From assembly GCF_000091305.1 (NCBI RefSeq), contig NC_013929.1:7130001-7194000 (forward strand): a stretch of DNA of 64,000 nucleotides, read 5' to 3'. The notes under the pieces were generated by a model. That model saw only the letters and a list, made by a program, of their open reading frames with translations. It searched no databases and had not been told where the DNA came from. Positions within the stretch are counted from its first letter, which is position 1. Every line of letters starts with the position of its first letter. Both the position numbers and the translations under genes were made by a program. This stretch comes from Streptomyces scabiei 87.22. GTDB taxonomy: Bacteria; Actinomycetota; Actinomycetes; Streptomycetales; Streptomycetaceae. Below are positions 16,984-25,825 of this stretch, one piece after another.

Positions 16984-17904
16984 GTGACCCTCGACGATCT
17001 GCGCGTCTTCGTCGCCGTCTGCCGGGCCGGGAGCCTCAGCGCGGTGGCCCGTGACCTGGGCTGCACCCAGTCGGCGGTGAGTCAGCACGTACGGCGGCTG
17101 GAGCGCGAGACCGGCGTCGGACTCGTGGAGCGGCAGGCCCGCGGGGTCGTGCCCACCCGGGCCGGACGGGTGCTCCAGGAAGCGGCGGCCGAGGGCATCA
17201 CCGGCCTCGACCTCGCGCTGCGCCGGCTGGCCGAAATGGTGCGGGGCGACGGCGGTGTCGTACGGATCGCCACCGGCGGCACGACCGTGCGGCACTTCAT
17301 GGCCCAGGGCATCGTCGACTTCCGGCGCACGTACCCGGACGTGGGCCTGGAGTTCCAGACCGTGCGGTCCAGCGCCGGGTGCCGGGACGCGCTGGCCGAC
17401 CCGGCGCGGGACCTCGACCTGTCCTGGCTGACCCTCGGACCCGCCGTGCGCGGCATCGAGCAGCGGGCCGTGGCGGAGCTGCCCTGGGTGCTCGCGGTGC
17501 GCGCCGACGACGAACTCGCCGCACGGGAGCGGGTCGAGGGTGCGGACCTGAACGGGATGCGGCTCATCGGACTGCCGGAGAACTCCACCTCCTACGCCCA
17601 TCTTCACGCCGCCTACCGGGAGTTGGACATCTCCGTCAGCTCCTCCGGTGCCGGGGTCGCCGACTGGGACACCGCGATCCTCCTCGCCGAACTGGGCGTC
17701 GGACCCGCCGTGGTCCCCGCGCTCCCGGGCTGGACGGGCCCCGGCCGGCCCGGGCTGCGCTTCGTCCCGGTCCCCGACCTGCCGCCGCTCACCGTCGGAT
17801 GGGCCGTCCGGCGCTGGGAGGCACTGTCCCCTCCGGCCCGCGCCTTCGCCGACACGGTGGCCCGGCACGCGGTGCGGGTGGGCGGCGGGGTGCGGGGCGT
17901 GTAG
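16984..17904 (+). CDS. LysR-family transcriptional regulator
   Basis: A 306-residue regulator. The N-terminal winged HTH reads VTLDDLRVFVAVCRAGSLSA, then VARDLGCTQSAVSQHVRRLE (about 21-40), followed by the linker helix and a periplasmic-binding-like effector domain (about 90-295). The GTG start lies directly after a perfect palindrome likely to be its operator. The effector is unknown. The neighbouring convergent ketopantoate-reductase-like gene, 42 bases away, is a possible but unproven target. Confidence 0.88.
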   Translation: MTLDDLRVFVAVCRAGSLSAVARDLGCTQSAVSQHVRRLERETGVGLVERQARGVVPTRAGRVLQEAAAEGITGLDLALRRLAEMVRGDGGVVRIATGGTTVRHFMAQGIVDFRRTYPDVGLEFQTVRSSAGCRDALADPARDLDLSWLTLGPAVRGIEQRAVAELPWVLAVRADDELAARERVEGADLNGMRLIGLPENSTSYAHLHAAYRELDISVSSSGAGVADWDTAILLAELGVGPAVVPALPGWTGPGRPGLRFVPVPDLPPLTVGWAVRRWEALSPPARAFADTVARHAVRVGGGVRGV

Positions 17905-17946
17905 GAACCCCGGCTCCCGGCGGGACGGACGCGGGGCGGGTGCCGT

Positions 17947-18855
17947 TCAGTGACCTGCCGCCCGCAGGTCCGCCACCACCTCGGCCGCCACGGGGACGGG
18001 GACGCCGTGCCGCTCGGCCGCGCGGAGCAGCGCGCCTCCGATCGCGTCCAGTTCGAGGGGGCGGCCTGCCTCGGCGTCGCGCTGCATGGATGACTTGGTG
18101 GCCGGCGGGAACGCGTCGTAGCGGGCGAGCACCTCGGCCGGGTCCACGGGGGCGCCGGCCGCCGTGGCCACCGCCGCCGTCTCCTCCACCAGCGCGGCCA
18201 GTCGCGCGCGGTGGTGCGCGCGGACCTCGCCCAGGGGCAGACCGTGACGGGTCGTCAGCAGGGCGAACGGGGCCAGGAACGACATCTTCGCCCACAGCAC
18301 CGCCGTCTCGCCCGCCAGGACACGGGCGCTCACGCCGGACCATTCCAGGGCGCCGGCGAGGGAGTTGAGACGGCCCGGGGGGACCGCGTCGCCGGTCAGG
18401 TCGACCTCCGCGAAGGGGCTGCCGTGTTCGATGACGCCCGGGGCCACGCGGGTGGACTCGACGCGGACGGTGGCGGGGGCGACCGGGACGGCGTCGCCGT
18501 AGTGGGCACGCAGGAACGCCGGGTGCTCGACGCCGTTCAGGAACGGCACGACCAGGGTGCCCGGGCCCAGGGTCTTTGCCGGGAGCCGGTCCAGGGCGGC
18601 CGCCAGGGTGGTGTGCTTCACCGCGACCAGGGCCGCGTCGACGGGTTCGGCGAGTCGCGGCGCGGTCTCCACGCGGGCGGTGAACTCGCCGAAGCGGGCG
18701 CTCCTCACCTCGATGCCGTCCCGGTCCAGGACCTGTGCGGTGGCCTCCCCGGCCAGACAGATCACCCGGTTCCCGGCACGGGCCAGCAGCGCGGCGAGCA
18801 GACCGCCCACGCCGCCGGGGCCCAGTACCGCCACCGTGAGCCGATCGTTCGTCAT
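17947..18855 (-). CDS. Ketopantoate reductase (PanE/ApbA) family protein
   Basis: A 302-residue NAD(P)-dependent reductase. The N-terminal Rossmann motif GPGGVGGLLAALLARAGNRV is followed by LVAVKHTTLAAAL (about 90-102), carrying the Lys of the family active site, FLNGVEHPAF (about 118-127) and a helical C-terminal domain (about 165-300) with KSSMQRD near residue 249. The family reduces 2-dehydropantoate for CoA synthesis, but actinobacteria have several paralogues acting on other 2-keto acids, so the substrate is uncertain. ATG 18855 is chosen; the frame upstream is unlike the family. Confidence 0.84.
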   Translation of the reverse strand: MTNDRLTVAVLGPGGVGGLLAALLARAGNRVICLAGEATAQVLDRDGIEVRSARFGEFTARVETAPRLAEPVDAALVAVKHTTLAAALDRLPAKTLGPGTLVVPFLNGVEHPAFLRAHYGDAVPVAPATVRVESTRVAPGVIEHGSPFAEVDLTGDAVPPGRLNSLAGALEWSGVSARVLAGETAVLWAKMSFLAPFALLTTRHGLPLGEVRAHHRARLAALVEETAAVATAAGAPVDPAEVLARYDAFPPATKSSMQRDAEAGRPLELDAIGGALLRAAERHGVPVPVAAEVVADLRAAGH

Positions 18856-19025
18856 GGTCCCTCGTTTCTGCCGGGCGGTTCGCAGCGGCCCGGTGATGAT
18901 CACAAGGTGTGGAGGGGGAGTCAATCCTCGGGTGACCTTGCCGATACCCAAGGGAATGCTGGGGAGAGGCGGTGACCTGGGCGGTCGGCCCGGGGTTGCG
19001 CGGTCGTACGCGCGAGACTGGGGGC

Positions 19026-19253
19026 ATGTGCCGCAGCATCAAGACCCTTCGCCCGCCCGTCCTGCCCGAAGAGGCCACCGAGGACGACATCCGTGCCGCC
19101 GCCCTGCAGTACGTCCGCAAGGTCTCCGGCTTCCGCGCGCCCGCCGCCCACAACCGCGAGGTCTTCGACCATGCGGTGGAGGCGATCGCGGCGGCCACGA
19201 CGGAGCTGCTGGACGGCCTGGAGGTGCGGGGCGTCCCGCGACGGGCCGGGTAG
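19026..19253 (+). CDS. DUF2277 family protein
   Basis: A 75-residue protein matching DUF2277: MCRSIKTLRPP, then AALQYVRKVSGFRAPAAHNR and FDHAVEAIAAATTELL. It is small, soluble and widespread in actinobacteria, with no assigned role. The ATG at 19026 corresponds to the conserved MCR start; the frame upstream is not conserved-looking. Confidence 0.85.
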   Translation: MCRSIKTLRPPVLPEEATEDDIRAAALQYVRKVSGFRAPAAHNREVFDHAVEAIAAATTELLDGLEVRGVPRRAG

Positions 19254-19286
19254 CCCTGCTGTCCCGTGTCCGTCGGCGGCCGGGCG

Positions 19287-19898
19287 TCAGTCCGCGGCGC
19301 GAGGGTGGCGCATGAAGTACGCCGCCGCGGCTCCGGCGCCGAACAGGGCCGCCAGGGACACCGCCGTCGCGAGCCAGGTCGCGCCGAGCCACTGCGCGCC
19401 GAGCCAGCCGAGGGCGACGCTGTAGGCGGCCCAGGCGAGGCCGGCGACGGCGGACCAGGGCAGGAAGTCGCGGACGCGGCGACGGGCGGCGCCGGCGCCG
19501 AGAGAGACGACGGAACGGCCGGCCGGGGCGAACCGGGCGACGACGACCAGCAGACCGCCGCCCCGGGCGAGCGCGGCGCCGAGACGTTCCTGCGCCGTGG
19601 TCAGGCGTCGGGAACGGGCCACGGCGCGGTCGAGCCAGGCGCTGCCCCGCCAGGCGAGCCGGTAGGCCACCAGGTCGCCGAGTACGGACGCGGTCGCCGC
19701 CGAGAGCATCAGCACCAGGATGTCGGGGACCTCGCGGGCCATCGCGCCCGCCGCCGTCTCGGCCGCGGCGGCCGTGGCCACCGCGACGACCAGGACTCCG
19801 CTCGGCAGCACGGGGAGGAACACGTCCAGCACGATGGACACGCCCACGACGGCATAGATCCATGGGCCGACGGCCAGCCAGCCCAGACTCTCCAGCAC
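19287..19898 (-). CDS. DedA/VTT-like small membrane protein
   Basis: A 203-residue integral membrane protein with about five hydrophobic segments and VTT-family features: FLPVLPSGVLVVAVA (27-41), a loop VVARFAPAGRSVVSLGAGA (about 117-135) and a conserved tryptophan-containing amphipathic stretch. It is the second DedA-type protein in the window and is much diverged from that at 6834. GTG 19898 has AGGAGAG upstream. A lipid-transport or envelope role is presumed from the family. Confidence 0.75.
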   Translation of the reverse strand: MLESLGWLAVGPWIYAVVGVSIVLDVFLPVLPSGVLVVAVATAAAAETAAGAMAREVPDILVLMLSAATASVLGDLVAYRLAWRGSAWLDRAVARSRRLTTAQERLGAALARGGGLLVVVARFAPAGRSVVSLGAGAARRRVRDFLPWSAVAGLAWAAYSVALGWLGAQWLGATWLATAVSLAALFGAGAAAAYFMRHPRAAD

Positions 19899-20034
19899 CG
19901 CGCACTCTCCTGTTTTCCCCCGGTGTCACGTAACCCGTGACAGCCGAACAGCGTACGCCCCGGGTGGCACGGAAGGACCCCTGGGGCTCATGTGTCCGTC
20001 ACACCGTGTTGGTTCGGGTGGTGTGCGGGATGGG

Positions 20035-20115
20035 AGCGGGCGAGGCGGGAGTGGGGGGTGCGGGGAGGGAGCGGGGCGGGAGCGGGTGGGGAGGGAGCGG
20101 GTGGGGCCGCCGGGG
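20035..20115 (+). repeat. G-rich, quadruplex-prone low-complexity tract
   Basis: The 265-bp gap between the DedA-like start (19898) and the DoxX stop (20164) holds no gene. Here the + strand reads as repeated GGGAGCGGG and GGTGGGG units with many runs of three or more G, able in principle to form G-quadruplexes. Confidence 0.5.
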
Positions 20116-20163
20116 GTGCGTGGCATCCTCCGGCGGCCCGTCGTGCCGGTGGTGACGGGTGGA

Positions 20164-20619
20164 TCAGGCGGCCACGGGGGCCTTGCCCGAGCTGGTCCTG
20201 CCCTCGGACGCGCGCTGGCGCCGGGTGAGCAGCTGGTCGAGGCCGAGACCGCCGGAGCCGGTGAAGAGCAGCAGGAACATGGCCCAGCAGTAGAGGGCCG
20301 CGGCCTCGCCGCCGTTCTGGGACGGCCACAGGGCCTGTGGCTGGTGGACCTTGAAGTACGCGTACGCCATGGAGCCGGAGGCGATGAACGCCGCCGCGCG
20401 GGTGCCCAGGCCGAGCAGGACCAGTGTGCCGCCGACCAGTTGGATGACGGCCGCGTACCAGCCGGGCCAGCTGCCCGCGGCGGCGGTGGCGCCCTGCCCG
20501 TCCACGCCGCCCAGGACGCCGAAGAGGCTCTTGGCTCCGTGGCAGGCGAACAGCAGGCCGATGACGATGCGGAACAGTCCGAGCACGTATGGCTGGGCGC
20601 GGTTGAGGCGTCCGGTCAT
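20164..20619 (-). CDS. DoxX-family membrane protein
   Basis: A 151-residue, four-helix membrane protein of the DoxX family: GLFRIVIGLLFACHGAKSLF (about 14-33), then WYAAVIQLVGGTLVLLGLGT, a short third helix and CWAMFLLLFTGSGGLGLDQLL. DoxX-like proteins are associated with redox or sulfur stress and membrane integrity, but this one is unassigned. The start has GAAGGAGT seven bases upstream. It is monocistronic. Confidence 0.85.
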   Translation of the reverse strand: MTGRLNRAQPYVLGLFRIVIGLLFACHGAKSLFGVLGGVDGQGATAAAGSWPGWYAAVIQLVGGTLVLLGLGTRAAAFIASGSMAYAYFKVHQPQALWPSQNGGEAAALYCWAMFLLLFTGSGGLGLDQLLTRRQRASEGRTSSGKAPVAA

Positions 20620-20674
20620 GTGGGGGACTCCTTCGGTAGTGACCCGGTCCTTGTGGGACCAGTGGGGACGGTTC

Positions 20675-22738
20675 TTACCGGTGAGTCACCCACGGTAGGC
20701 AGGGCCGCTCGATACTTACAAGTTCAACATCTGGCCAGCTCTGAACGGGTCCGCCGGCCCTTCCAGGTGGTGTCGCCGCACGTAGAACCGCTCGCGCCAC
20801 GGCATCCGCGTCCGAAAGTGTGACCGAATCAACGCCCGGCCGGGCGCCCGCCGCCGTCACCCAGTGCACTCCCTCCGTGGGCACACCGAACGCGAACCTC
20901 CGTGCGTGCGCGCAACCTTGACGGTCCATCAGCCGGTAGGGCCGAGGCGTCACGTCCAGTCCGCCCGTCTCGTACCCGTCCGTCCGGTGCGGGCGGCATG
21001 CTCCGGTCGCGAGCAGTCCGGCGAGCAGTTCGTCGGCGGTCCTGCGCAGATCCGCCTCGGGGAGCCGGGCCTCGACGACCGTCGTCACCCGGACCGCCGA
21101 CCCCGGCACGTCGGGGGAGCGGGCCAGCCAGGCCCCGTCGTGCGGCCGTACGTCGAGCCGGGGGCCGAGCACGGTCAGCACGCCCGCCTCGATCAGCGCG
21201 GACATCTCCTCGACACGGCTGCGGGGCGGACCGATCGAGAGGAAGGCGTTCAACGGCGTGTACCAGCGGTCCAGATGGTCGCGGCGAGACACTCCCGCCA
21301 GCCCGCCGTGGTCCACGATCAGCCTCAGTTCGTTGCGCAGGTCCCGCAGGACGTCCAGGGCGGCCTTCACCGGCCCGTGGACGTTCCCGAGGGCGGCCCG
21401 CGCCGCGTCCTCGCGCAGGTACTCCAGCAGCCAGCGCTCCCACTCCGCGGGGTCCGCGAACTCCCGTCCCGTATACGGCCGCGCGATCCGCTCCCACGAC
21501 CACCGGTCCGCCTCCGCGACCCCGAACTCGTCCAGAACGGCCGCCTCCCGGGCCGAGCAGTGGGGTGCGGCGAGGAACCGGTCGCGGAAGGGGAGGGGGG
21601 ACGGGCCGTACGCGGGCGAGCCGAGCGCCCCCCGCCGGTCCGACGCCCTCAACAGCCCCTCGTAGTAGACCGTTTCGACCTCCTTCGCCACCAGCGGCCA
21701 TATCTCCGCCAGGAAGTCGGGCGCCTCGCCGGAGTCCGCGCGCTTGCGGAACGAGGCGACGACCTCCGGTGTCAGGACGAGCGGGGTGTGGCGGCCGTAG
21801 GGGCCCTTGGCGTTGTCCCCGCGTGCCTGGTACGGGACACCGCGCCGGGAACCGGCGTACAGCCGCGGCTCCCGGCCGGAGCGGACGTACCGCAGACCCC
21901 CTCGGCCGGCGTCGGGCGCGAAGCGGCCGCCCCGACCGGTCGTGAACAGCGCCATGTGGTCGAAGAAGTTGAGGCCGAGACCCCGCAGGAGGACCGGTTC
22001 GCCGGGAGCGACGGGGGAGAGGTCGAGGTCGGCCGGGTTGGCCGGCGGGACGTGGCGCAGGCCGTGGCGGGCGGCGTACCCGGCCGTCTCCCGTTCCGGC
22101 CGGTCCGGGACGGTGGGCAGATGGCCCTGGGCGAGGACCACCGCGGCGAGGCCGGTGAGCACGCGCCCGCCGGCGAGCGTGAGCCGCTGTCCGCCGCTCG
22201 CGTCCCCGGGGTCGTCGTCGAGACCGACCGCGCGGGTGCGGTGCACCTCGACCCGGATCCCGGGCGGGGCGCCGCGCACCACCTCGGCGAAGACCCACTC
22301 CAGATAACGCCCGTACAGCGCCCGCGTCGGATAGTCGTCGGGACCCAGGGCCTCCCGCCCGCCCGGCTCACCCGCTCCGTCCGTGTCCCGTACCCGGGAG
22401 GTGACCCACTCGTACAGGCTCGGGCCCGGACGGATCGGGCCCGAACAGTCCACGCTGTCGTCGGTGAAGAGGGTGACCTGGGAGGCCACCGTGTTCATCA
22501 GCAGGTGCGGGGACTGGGCGGTGCGCCAGACCTGGCCGGGACCGGGCGGTGCCGGGTCCACGACGTGGACGGTCAGCCGGGTGCCGGGGCCGAGCAGTTC
22601 GGGGGCGGAGGCGCAGAGGCGTTCCAGGACGCTGGTGCCGCGCGGGCCGGCGCCGACGAGAGCGATGCCGATGTCGCTGGTCCCTGGGAAACCTGGAATG
22701 TCCGGCAAGGGGGCAACTCCCGTGCGTGTGGGGCGCAT
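20675..22738 (-). CDS. FAD/NAD(P)-binding protein (NAD_binding_9 type)
   Basis: A 687-residue protein. It has an N-terminal dinucleotide-binding motif IALVGAGPRGTSVLERL (about 23-39), then VHVVDPAPPGPGQVWRT and LLMNTVASQVTLFTDD, features of the FAD-NAD(P)-binding family found in actinobacterial oxidoreductases that sit near amino-acid-derived or siderophore-type pathways. A second flavin-contact region, GLGLNFFDHMALFTTGRGG, lies at about 247-265. The C-terminal domain is family-specific. ATG 22738 is chosen, but no clear ribosome site is visible, and a TTG at 22708 is possible. The reaction is unknown. Confidence 0.78.
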   Translation of the reverse strand: MRPTRTGVAPLPDIPGFPGTSDIGIALVGAGPRGTSVLERLCASAPELLGPGTRLTVHVVDPAPPGPGQVWRTAQSPHLLMNTVASQVTLFTDDSVDCSGPIRPGPSLYEWVTSRVRDTDGAGEPGGREALGPDDYPTRALYGRYLEWVFAEVVRGAPPGIRVEVHRTRAVGLDDDPGDASGGQRLTLAGGRVLTGLAAVVLAQGHLPTVPDRPERETAGYAARHGLRHVPPANPADLDLSPVAPGEPVLLRGLGLNFFDHMALFTTGRGGRFAPDAGRGGLRYVRSGREPRLYAGSRRGVPYQARGDNAKGPYGRHTPLVLTPEVVASFRKRADSGEAPDFLAEIWPLVAKEVETVYYEGLLRASDRRGALGSPAYGPSPLPFRDRFLAAPHCSAREAAVLDEFGVAEADRWSWERIARPYTGREFADPAEWERWLLEYLREDAARAALGNVHGPVKAALDVLRDLRNELRLIVDHGGLAGVSRRDHLDRWYTPLNAFLSIGPPRSRVEEMSALIEAGVLTVLGPRLDVRPHDGAWLARSPDVPGSAVRVTTVVEARLPEADLRRTADELLAGLLATGACRPHRTDGYETGGLDVTPRPYRLMDRQGCAHARRFAFGVPTEGVHWVTAAGARPGVDSVTLSDADAVARAVLRAATPPGRAGGPVQSWPDVELVSIERPCLPWVTHR

Positions 22739-22941
22739 TGGTGGGGCGCGGCGCGGCGGACCGCCCGCCGGGAAGCGGACGGTCCGCCTCATCATGCCGC
22801 CGGACGACACGGGAACAGGGCTCCTGGCCCCTCGGGCACGCCAGGTGTGGGATGCCTCACGAGCATCTCGGGCAACAGGGGCAACAACCGCCCGGAAACG
22901 GTCGATTGGGGAACCAGGAGGGTCCGACGAGGGCTCCGGGA

Positions 22942-22958
22942 GGGCCCCAGAAGGGCCC
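22942..22958 (-). terminator. Candidate terminator downstream of phoD-like gene
   Basis: GGGCCC-CAGAA-GGGCCC forms a 6-bp GC-only stem 10 bases beyond the phosphatase stop on the minus strand, within a region rich in AGGG/GGGCC blocks (22,900-22,967). The stem is short, so support is weak. Confidence 0.35.
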
Positions 22959-22967
22959 AAGGAGGGT

Positions 22968-24635
22968 TCAAGGGGTGAGGGCGGAATCCGATCCCGTCTC
23001 CATCCGTGCCCCGCCGTTCCGCCCGGCCCGCGCGCGGTCGAGCCGCAGCCGTGCCGAACGGCCGCGCAGCGTCAGCGTCATGAGGTGGTTGCCGAACCAG
23101 GGGCCGTCCGTCCGGCGCCAGTCGATCGACGGCCGCGCGCCCCGCCCGTGCCGCCCGAACCACCGGCCGAGCGCCCGCCCCGTCCCGCTCCAGCCGAAGC
23201 GGAAACCCAGCTTTATCGTGAGCGGGATGGAGTTGTGCACGGGGGAGCAGGTGAGCTGGAGGACGCGCGCGTCGGGGACCGCCGGACGCCCCGGAACGCC
23301 GTCGCGGGTGTCCTTCGGCCACGACGGTTCGGCGACGTACGCGTGGTGCACGTCCCCGGAGAGCACCAGCACCGTCGCCGGGGCGTCGGCCCCCGAACCG
23401 GCCTCGGCGATCAGCCGGGTCAGGTCCTCGAAGGAGGAGGGGAAGGCCGCCCAGTGCTCCAGGTCGGCGCCCCGGCGCAGCTTCTCCCCGAACCGCGCCC
23501 AGCGCTCACCGCGCTCGCCCCGGCACAGTGCCGCGCTCCACGCCTCGGCGTCGTGCACGAGGTGGGGCAGCAGCCAGGGCAGCGAGGTGCCGATGAGCAG
23601 ATGGTCGTACGACCCGCGGGCGTCGAGCGCCTGGGTGCGCAGCCACTGCGCCTCGCCCGGGTCCAGCATCGAGCGGTTCCGCTCGTCGAGGACGCGGGCG
23701 GCCCGGCTGTCGAGCATCAGGACGCGGACGCGCCCGAAGTCCCGCCGGTAGCTCCAGCGGACCGAGGCGGGGTCCCGGTCGGCCGCGTCGGCGTGGGCGC
23801 GCAGCGCGTCCGTACCGTCGGGGGTGGCGCGCACGGCGGCGTGGAGGGGGTCGGCGGCCAGTTCGGCGGGGGAGAGGTTGCCGAGGTGCTGGTGCACCCA
23901 GTACGACATCAGGCCGCTCAGGATCCGCTCGCGCCACCAGGGCGTGGCCCGCATGTCGGCGAGCCAGGACTCGCTGGTGTTCCAGTCGTCGATGACATCG
24001 TGGTCGTCGAAGATCATGCAGCTGGGGACGGTGGAGAGCAGCCAGCGGATCTGGGGGTCGAGCCAGGACTCGTAGTAGAGGTGGGTGTACTCCTCGTAGT
24101 CCGCCACCTGGTCGCCCGGCGGCTCCGTCAGGTCGCGGCGGGCGGCGAGCCAGCGGCGGGTGGCCTTGGAGGTCTCGTCCGCGTAGACCTGGTCGCCCAG
24201 CAGGAGGAGGACGTCGGGGCGCTCGGCGTCCGGTTCGGCGGCCAGCCGGACCGCCAGGGTGTCCAGCGCGTCGGGGCCGACCGGGTCGGGCTCCCCGGCG
24301 GGCGGCGCGGCCCAGCGGCAGGAACCGAAGGCGACCCGGACGGTGTCGCCCTCGGACGGGGTGCGGATCTCCGGGGGCGGGAAGGGGGAGCCGGGCTCCG
24401 GCCATACGGGCGTGCCGTCCAGCAGGACCTCGTACGCCGACGCCGTGCCCGGCGCGAGGCCCGTCACCGTGACCAGGGCGTAGTGGTGCCCGGCGATCTG
24501 GAACGTGCGGGCCTCGCCGCGCCCGCCGCCGGCGCACCGCACCTCGGCGGCGCACGGACGGCTCGCCTCGATCCACACGGTCGCGGACGAGCCGTCCACA
24601 TAGCGAAGCAGGGGTCCCAGGCGAAGCCCGGTCAT
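22968..24635 (-). CDS. PhoD-type alkaline phosphatase / phosphodiesterase
   Basis: A 555-residue metallophosphatase. An N-terminal fibronectin-like domain (about 1-90) is followed by VRVAFGSCRW (about 97-106), LLLLGDQVYADE (about 143-154, metal-binding Asp), MIFDDHDVIDDWN (about 206-218), and LVLSGDVHHAYVAEP (about 424-438, His ligands). This is the PhoD catalytic core using Fe/Ca. No signal peptide or Tat motif is present, so unlike classical PhoD it may be cytoplasmic. ATG 24635 is chosen: GGAGGAAGG lies 8 bases upstream, while the GTG at 24644 is only 3 bases from it. Confidence 0.87.
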   Translation of the reverse strand: MTGLRLGPLLRYVDGSSATVWIEASRPCAAEVRCAGGGRGEARTFQIAGHHYALVTVTGLAPGTASAYEVLLDGTPVWPEPGSPFPPPEIRTPSEGDTVRVAFGSCRWAAPPAGEPDPVGPDALDTLAVRLAAEPDAERPDVLLLLGDQVYADETSKATRRWLAARRDLTEPPGDQVADYEEYTHLYYESWLDPQIRWLLSTVPSCMIFDDHDVIDDWNTSESWLADMRATPWWRERILSGLMSYWVHQHLGNLSPAELAADPLHAAVRATPDGTDALRAHADAADRDPASVRWSYRRDFGRVRVLMLDSRAARVLDERNRSMLDPGEAQWLRTQALDARGSYDHLLIGTSLPWLLPHLVHDAEAWSAALCRGERGERWARFGEKLRRGADLEHWAAFPSSFEDLTRLIAEAGSGADAPATVLVLSGDVHHAYVAEPSWPKDTRDGVPGRPAVPDARVLQLTCSPVHNSIPLTIKLGFRFGWSGTGRALGRWFGRHGRGARPSIDWRRTDGPWFGNHLMTLTLRGRSARLRLDRARAGRNGGARMETGSDSALTP

Positions 24636-24648
24636 CGCGATCACCTTC

Positions 24649-24681
24649 CTCCGTCGCCCCGTACGGTACGGAACGACGGAG
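24649..24681 (-). promoter_or_regulatory. Inverted repeat covering the phoD-like ribosome site
   Basis: CTCCGTCG-N17-CGACGGAG spans the leader of the phosphatase gene. On the mRNA, part of the GGAGG ribosome-binding sequence lies in the 3' arm, so pairing could hide it. Confidence 0.4.
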
Positions 24682-24744
24682 GCGATCGGCGAGGTTCCGG
24701 ACCATATTGTCCGGGCGGGGCGGGCGACTCGCCGGGCGGACGGT

Positions 24745-25389
24745 TCAGCAGCTCGCCAGATAGCTGGTGAGGGCGCTCTTCTCGGCGGAGTCGACGGAGA
24801 GGTCGTAGTAGTACTTCACCTGGACCCAGGCGCGGACGTAGGTGCAGCGGTACGCCGTGCGCGACGGCATCCACTCGGCCGGGTCCTGGTCGCTCTTGGC
24901 CTGGTTCACGTTGTCCGTGACGGCGATGAGCTGCGGGCGGGTGAGGTCGTTGGCGAAGTTCTGGCGCTGGGCGCTGGTCCAGCCGTCCGCGCCGGAGTCC
25001 CACGCCTCGGCCAGCGGCACCAGGTGGTCGATGTCCAGGTCGGAGGCGGCGGTCCAGGTGGCGCCGTCGTACGGGGAGTACCAGCTGCCGCTGGTGGCGG
25101 CACAGGCGGAGCTGGTGACGACGTTCGTGCCGTCGCGCTTGAGGACCGTCTCGCGGGTGTTGCAGGTGCCGCTGATGGTGATCCAGTGGTTGAACAGGTC
25201 CCGGTCGTACCCGGTGCGGTCCTCGGTCGCCACGGTGAGGGTGGCGAGGTAGGAGCGGGCGGTGGCGGCGCTGACGGGGGTCGGGAGCGCGGCGGAGGCG
25301 GTGGGGGCGTTGAAGAGCGCGACGGAGGCTATCAATCCGCTGAGCGTCGCGAGTATGCTGACTCGTCGACGCGCGTAGAACCTGCGCAT
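24745..25389 (-). CDS. Secreted HNH-family nuclease (GmrSD-HNH/DUF1524 type)
   Basis: A 214-residue exported protein: a basic start, a hydrophobic core (ILATLSGLIASVALFNAPT) and cleavage near ASA-AL. The catalytic motif is SDLDIDHLVPLAEAWDSG (about 117-134), with the His of the beta-beta-alpha metal site, followed by NFANDLTRPQLIAVTDNVNQ and KSDQDPAEWMP, all typical of the secreted HNH family in Streptomyces. Two Cys pairs probably form disulfides. AAGGAG lies seven bases before the ATG. It is likely an extracellular DNase for nutrient use or cell lysis. Confidence 0.87.
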   Translation of the reverse strand: MRRFYARRRVSILATLSGLIASVALFNAPTASAALPTPVSAATARSYLATLTVATEDRTGYDRDLFNHWITISGTCNTRETVLKRDGTNVVTSSACAATSGSWYSPYDGATWTAASDLDIDHLVPLAEAWDSGADGWTSAQRQNFANDLTRPQLIAVTDNVNQAKSDQDPAEWMPSRTAYRCTYVRAWVQVKYYYDLSVDSAEKSALTSYLASC

Positions 25390-25573
25390 GTGAACTCCTT
25401 GTGGGGCCGGGGGTGTTGGGCGGGGCGTTGGGGGCGCGCGAATGAAGGGTCGCGTCGTCGTGTTACCGGCGGATGTGCGTCTGGTGAGAAGCTAGTGACG
25501 TGGGCATGACAGGACAAGGGGTGTGGCGGTGATTGTGCCGCCGGGGGCCTCCGGGCGGGCGGGTCTGTCCTGC

Positions 25574-25825
25574 GGCCGCGGGTCCGGTGGGGGTCGGTCG
25601 CGCAGTTCCCCGCGCCCCTGAGGGGTCGGGTCCTGTGGGCCGGGTAGCGGCTGCGGGTCGCGCCGCTTCCGGTTCGCCGCCCGTGCGGGGGTGTTCTGTG
25701 GCCGCGGGTCCGGTGGGGGTCGGTCGCGCAGTTCCCCGCGCCCCTGAGGGGTCGGGTCCTGTGGGCCGGGAAGCGGCTGCCGGTCGCGCCGCCTCCGGTT
25801 TCGCCGCCCGTGCGGGTGTGTCTCA
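25574..25825. repeat. Two tandem 126-bp direct repeats with the Streptomyces GCGCAGTTCCCCGCGCCCC core
   Basis: Copies begin at 25574 and 25700 with GGCCGCGGGTCCGG and match at nearly every position. Each contains GGTCGCGCAGTTCCCCGCGC followed by CCCTGAGGGG, a motif dispersed through many Streptomyces genomes. The period is a multiple of three, which makes long but meaningless open frames on both strands. Confidence 0.8.

Noticed and set aside
20864..22978. 704-codon plus-strand frame opposite the FAD/NAD(P) gene
   Set aside because: Shadow frame; the minus-strand product carries a clear dinucleotide-binding motif.
24683..24735. Terminator after the secreted HNH gene
   Set aside because: GTCCG...CGGAC arms exist, but internal pairing is poor, so no confident stem can be drawn.
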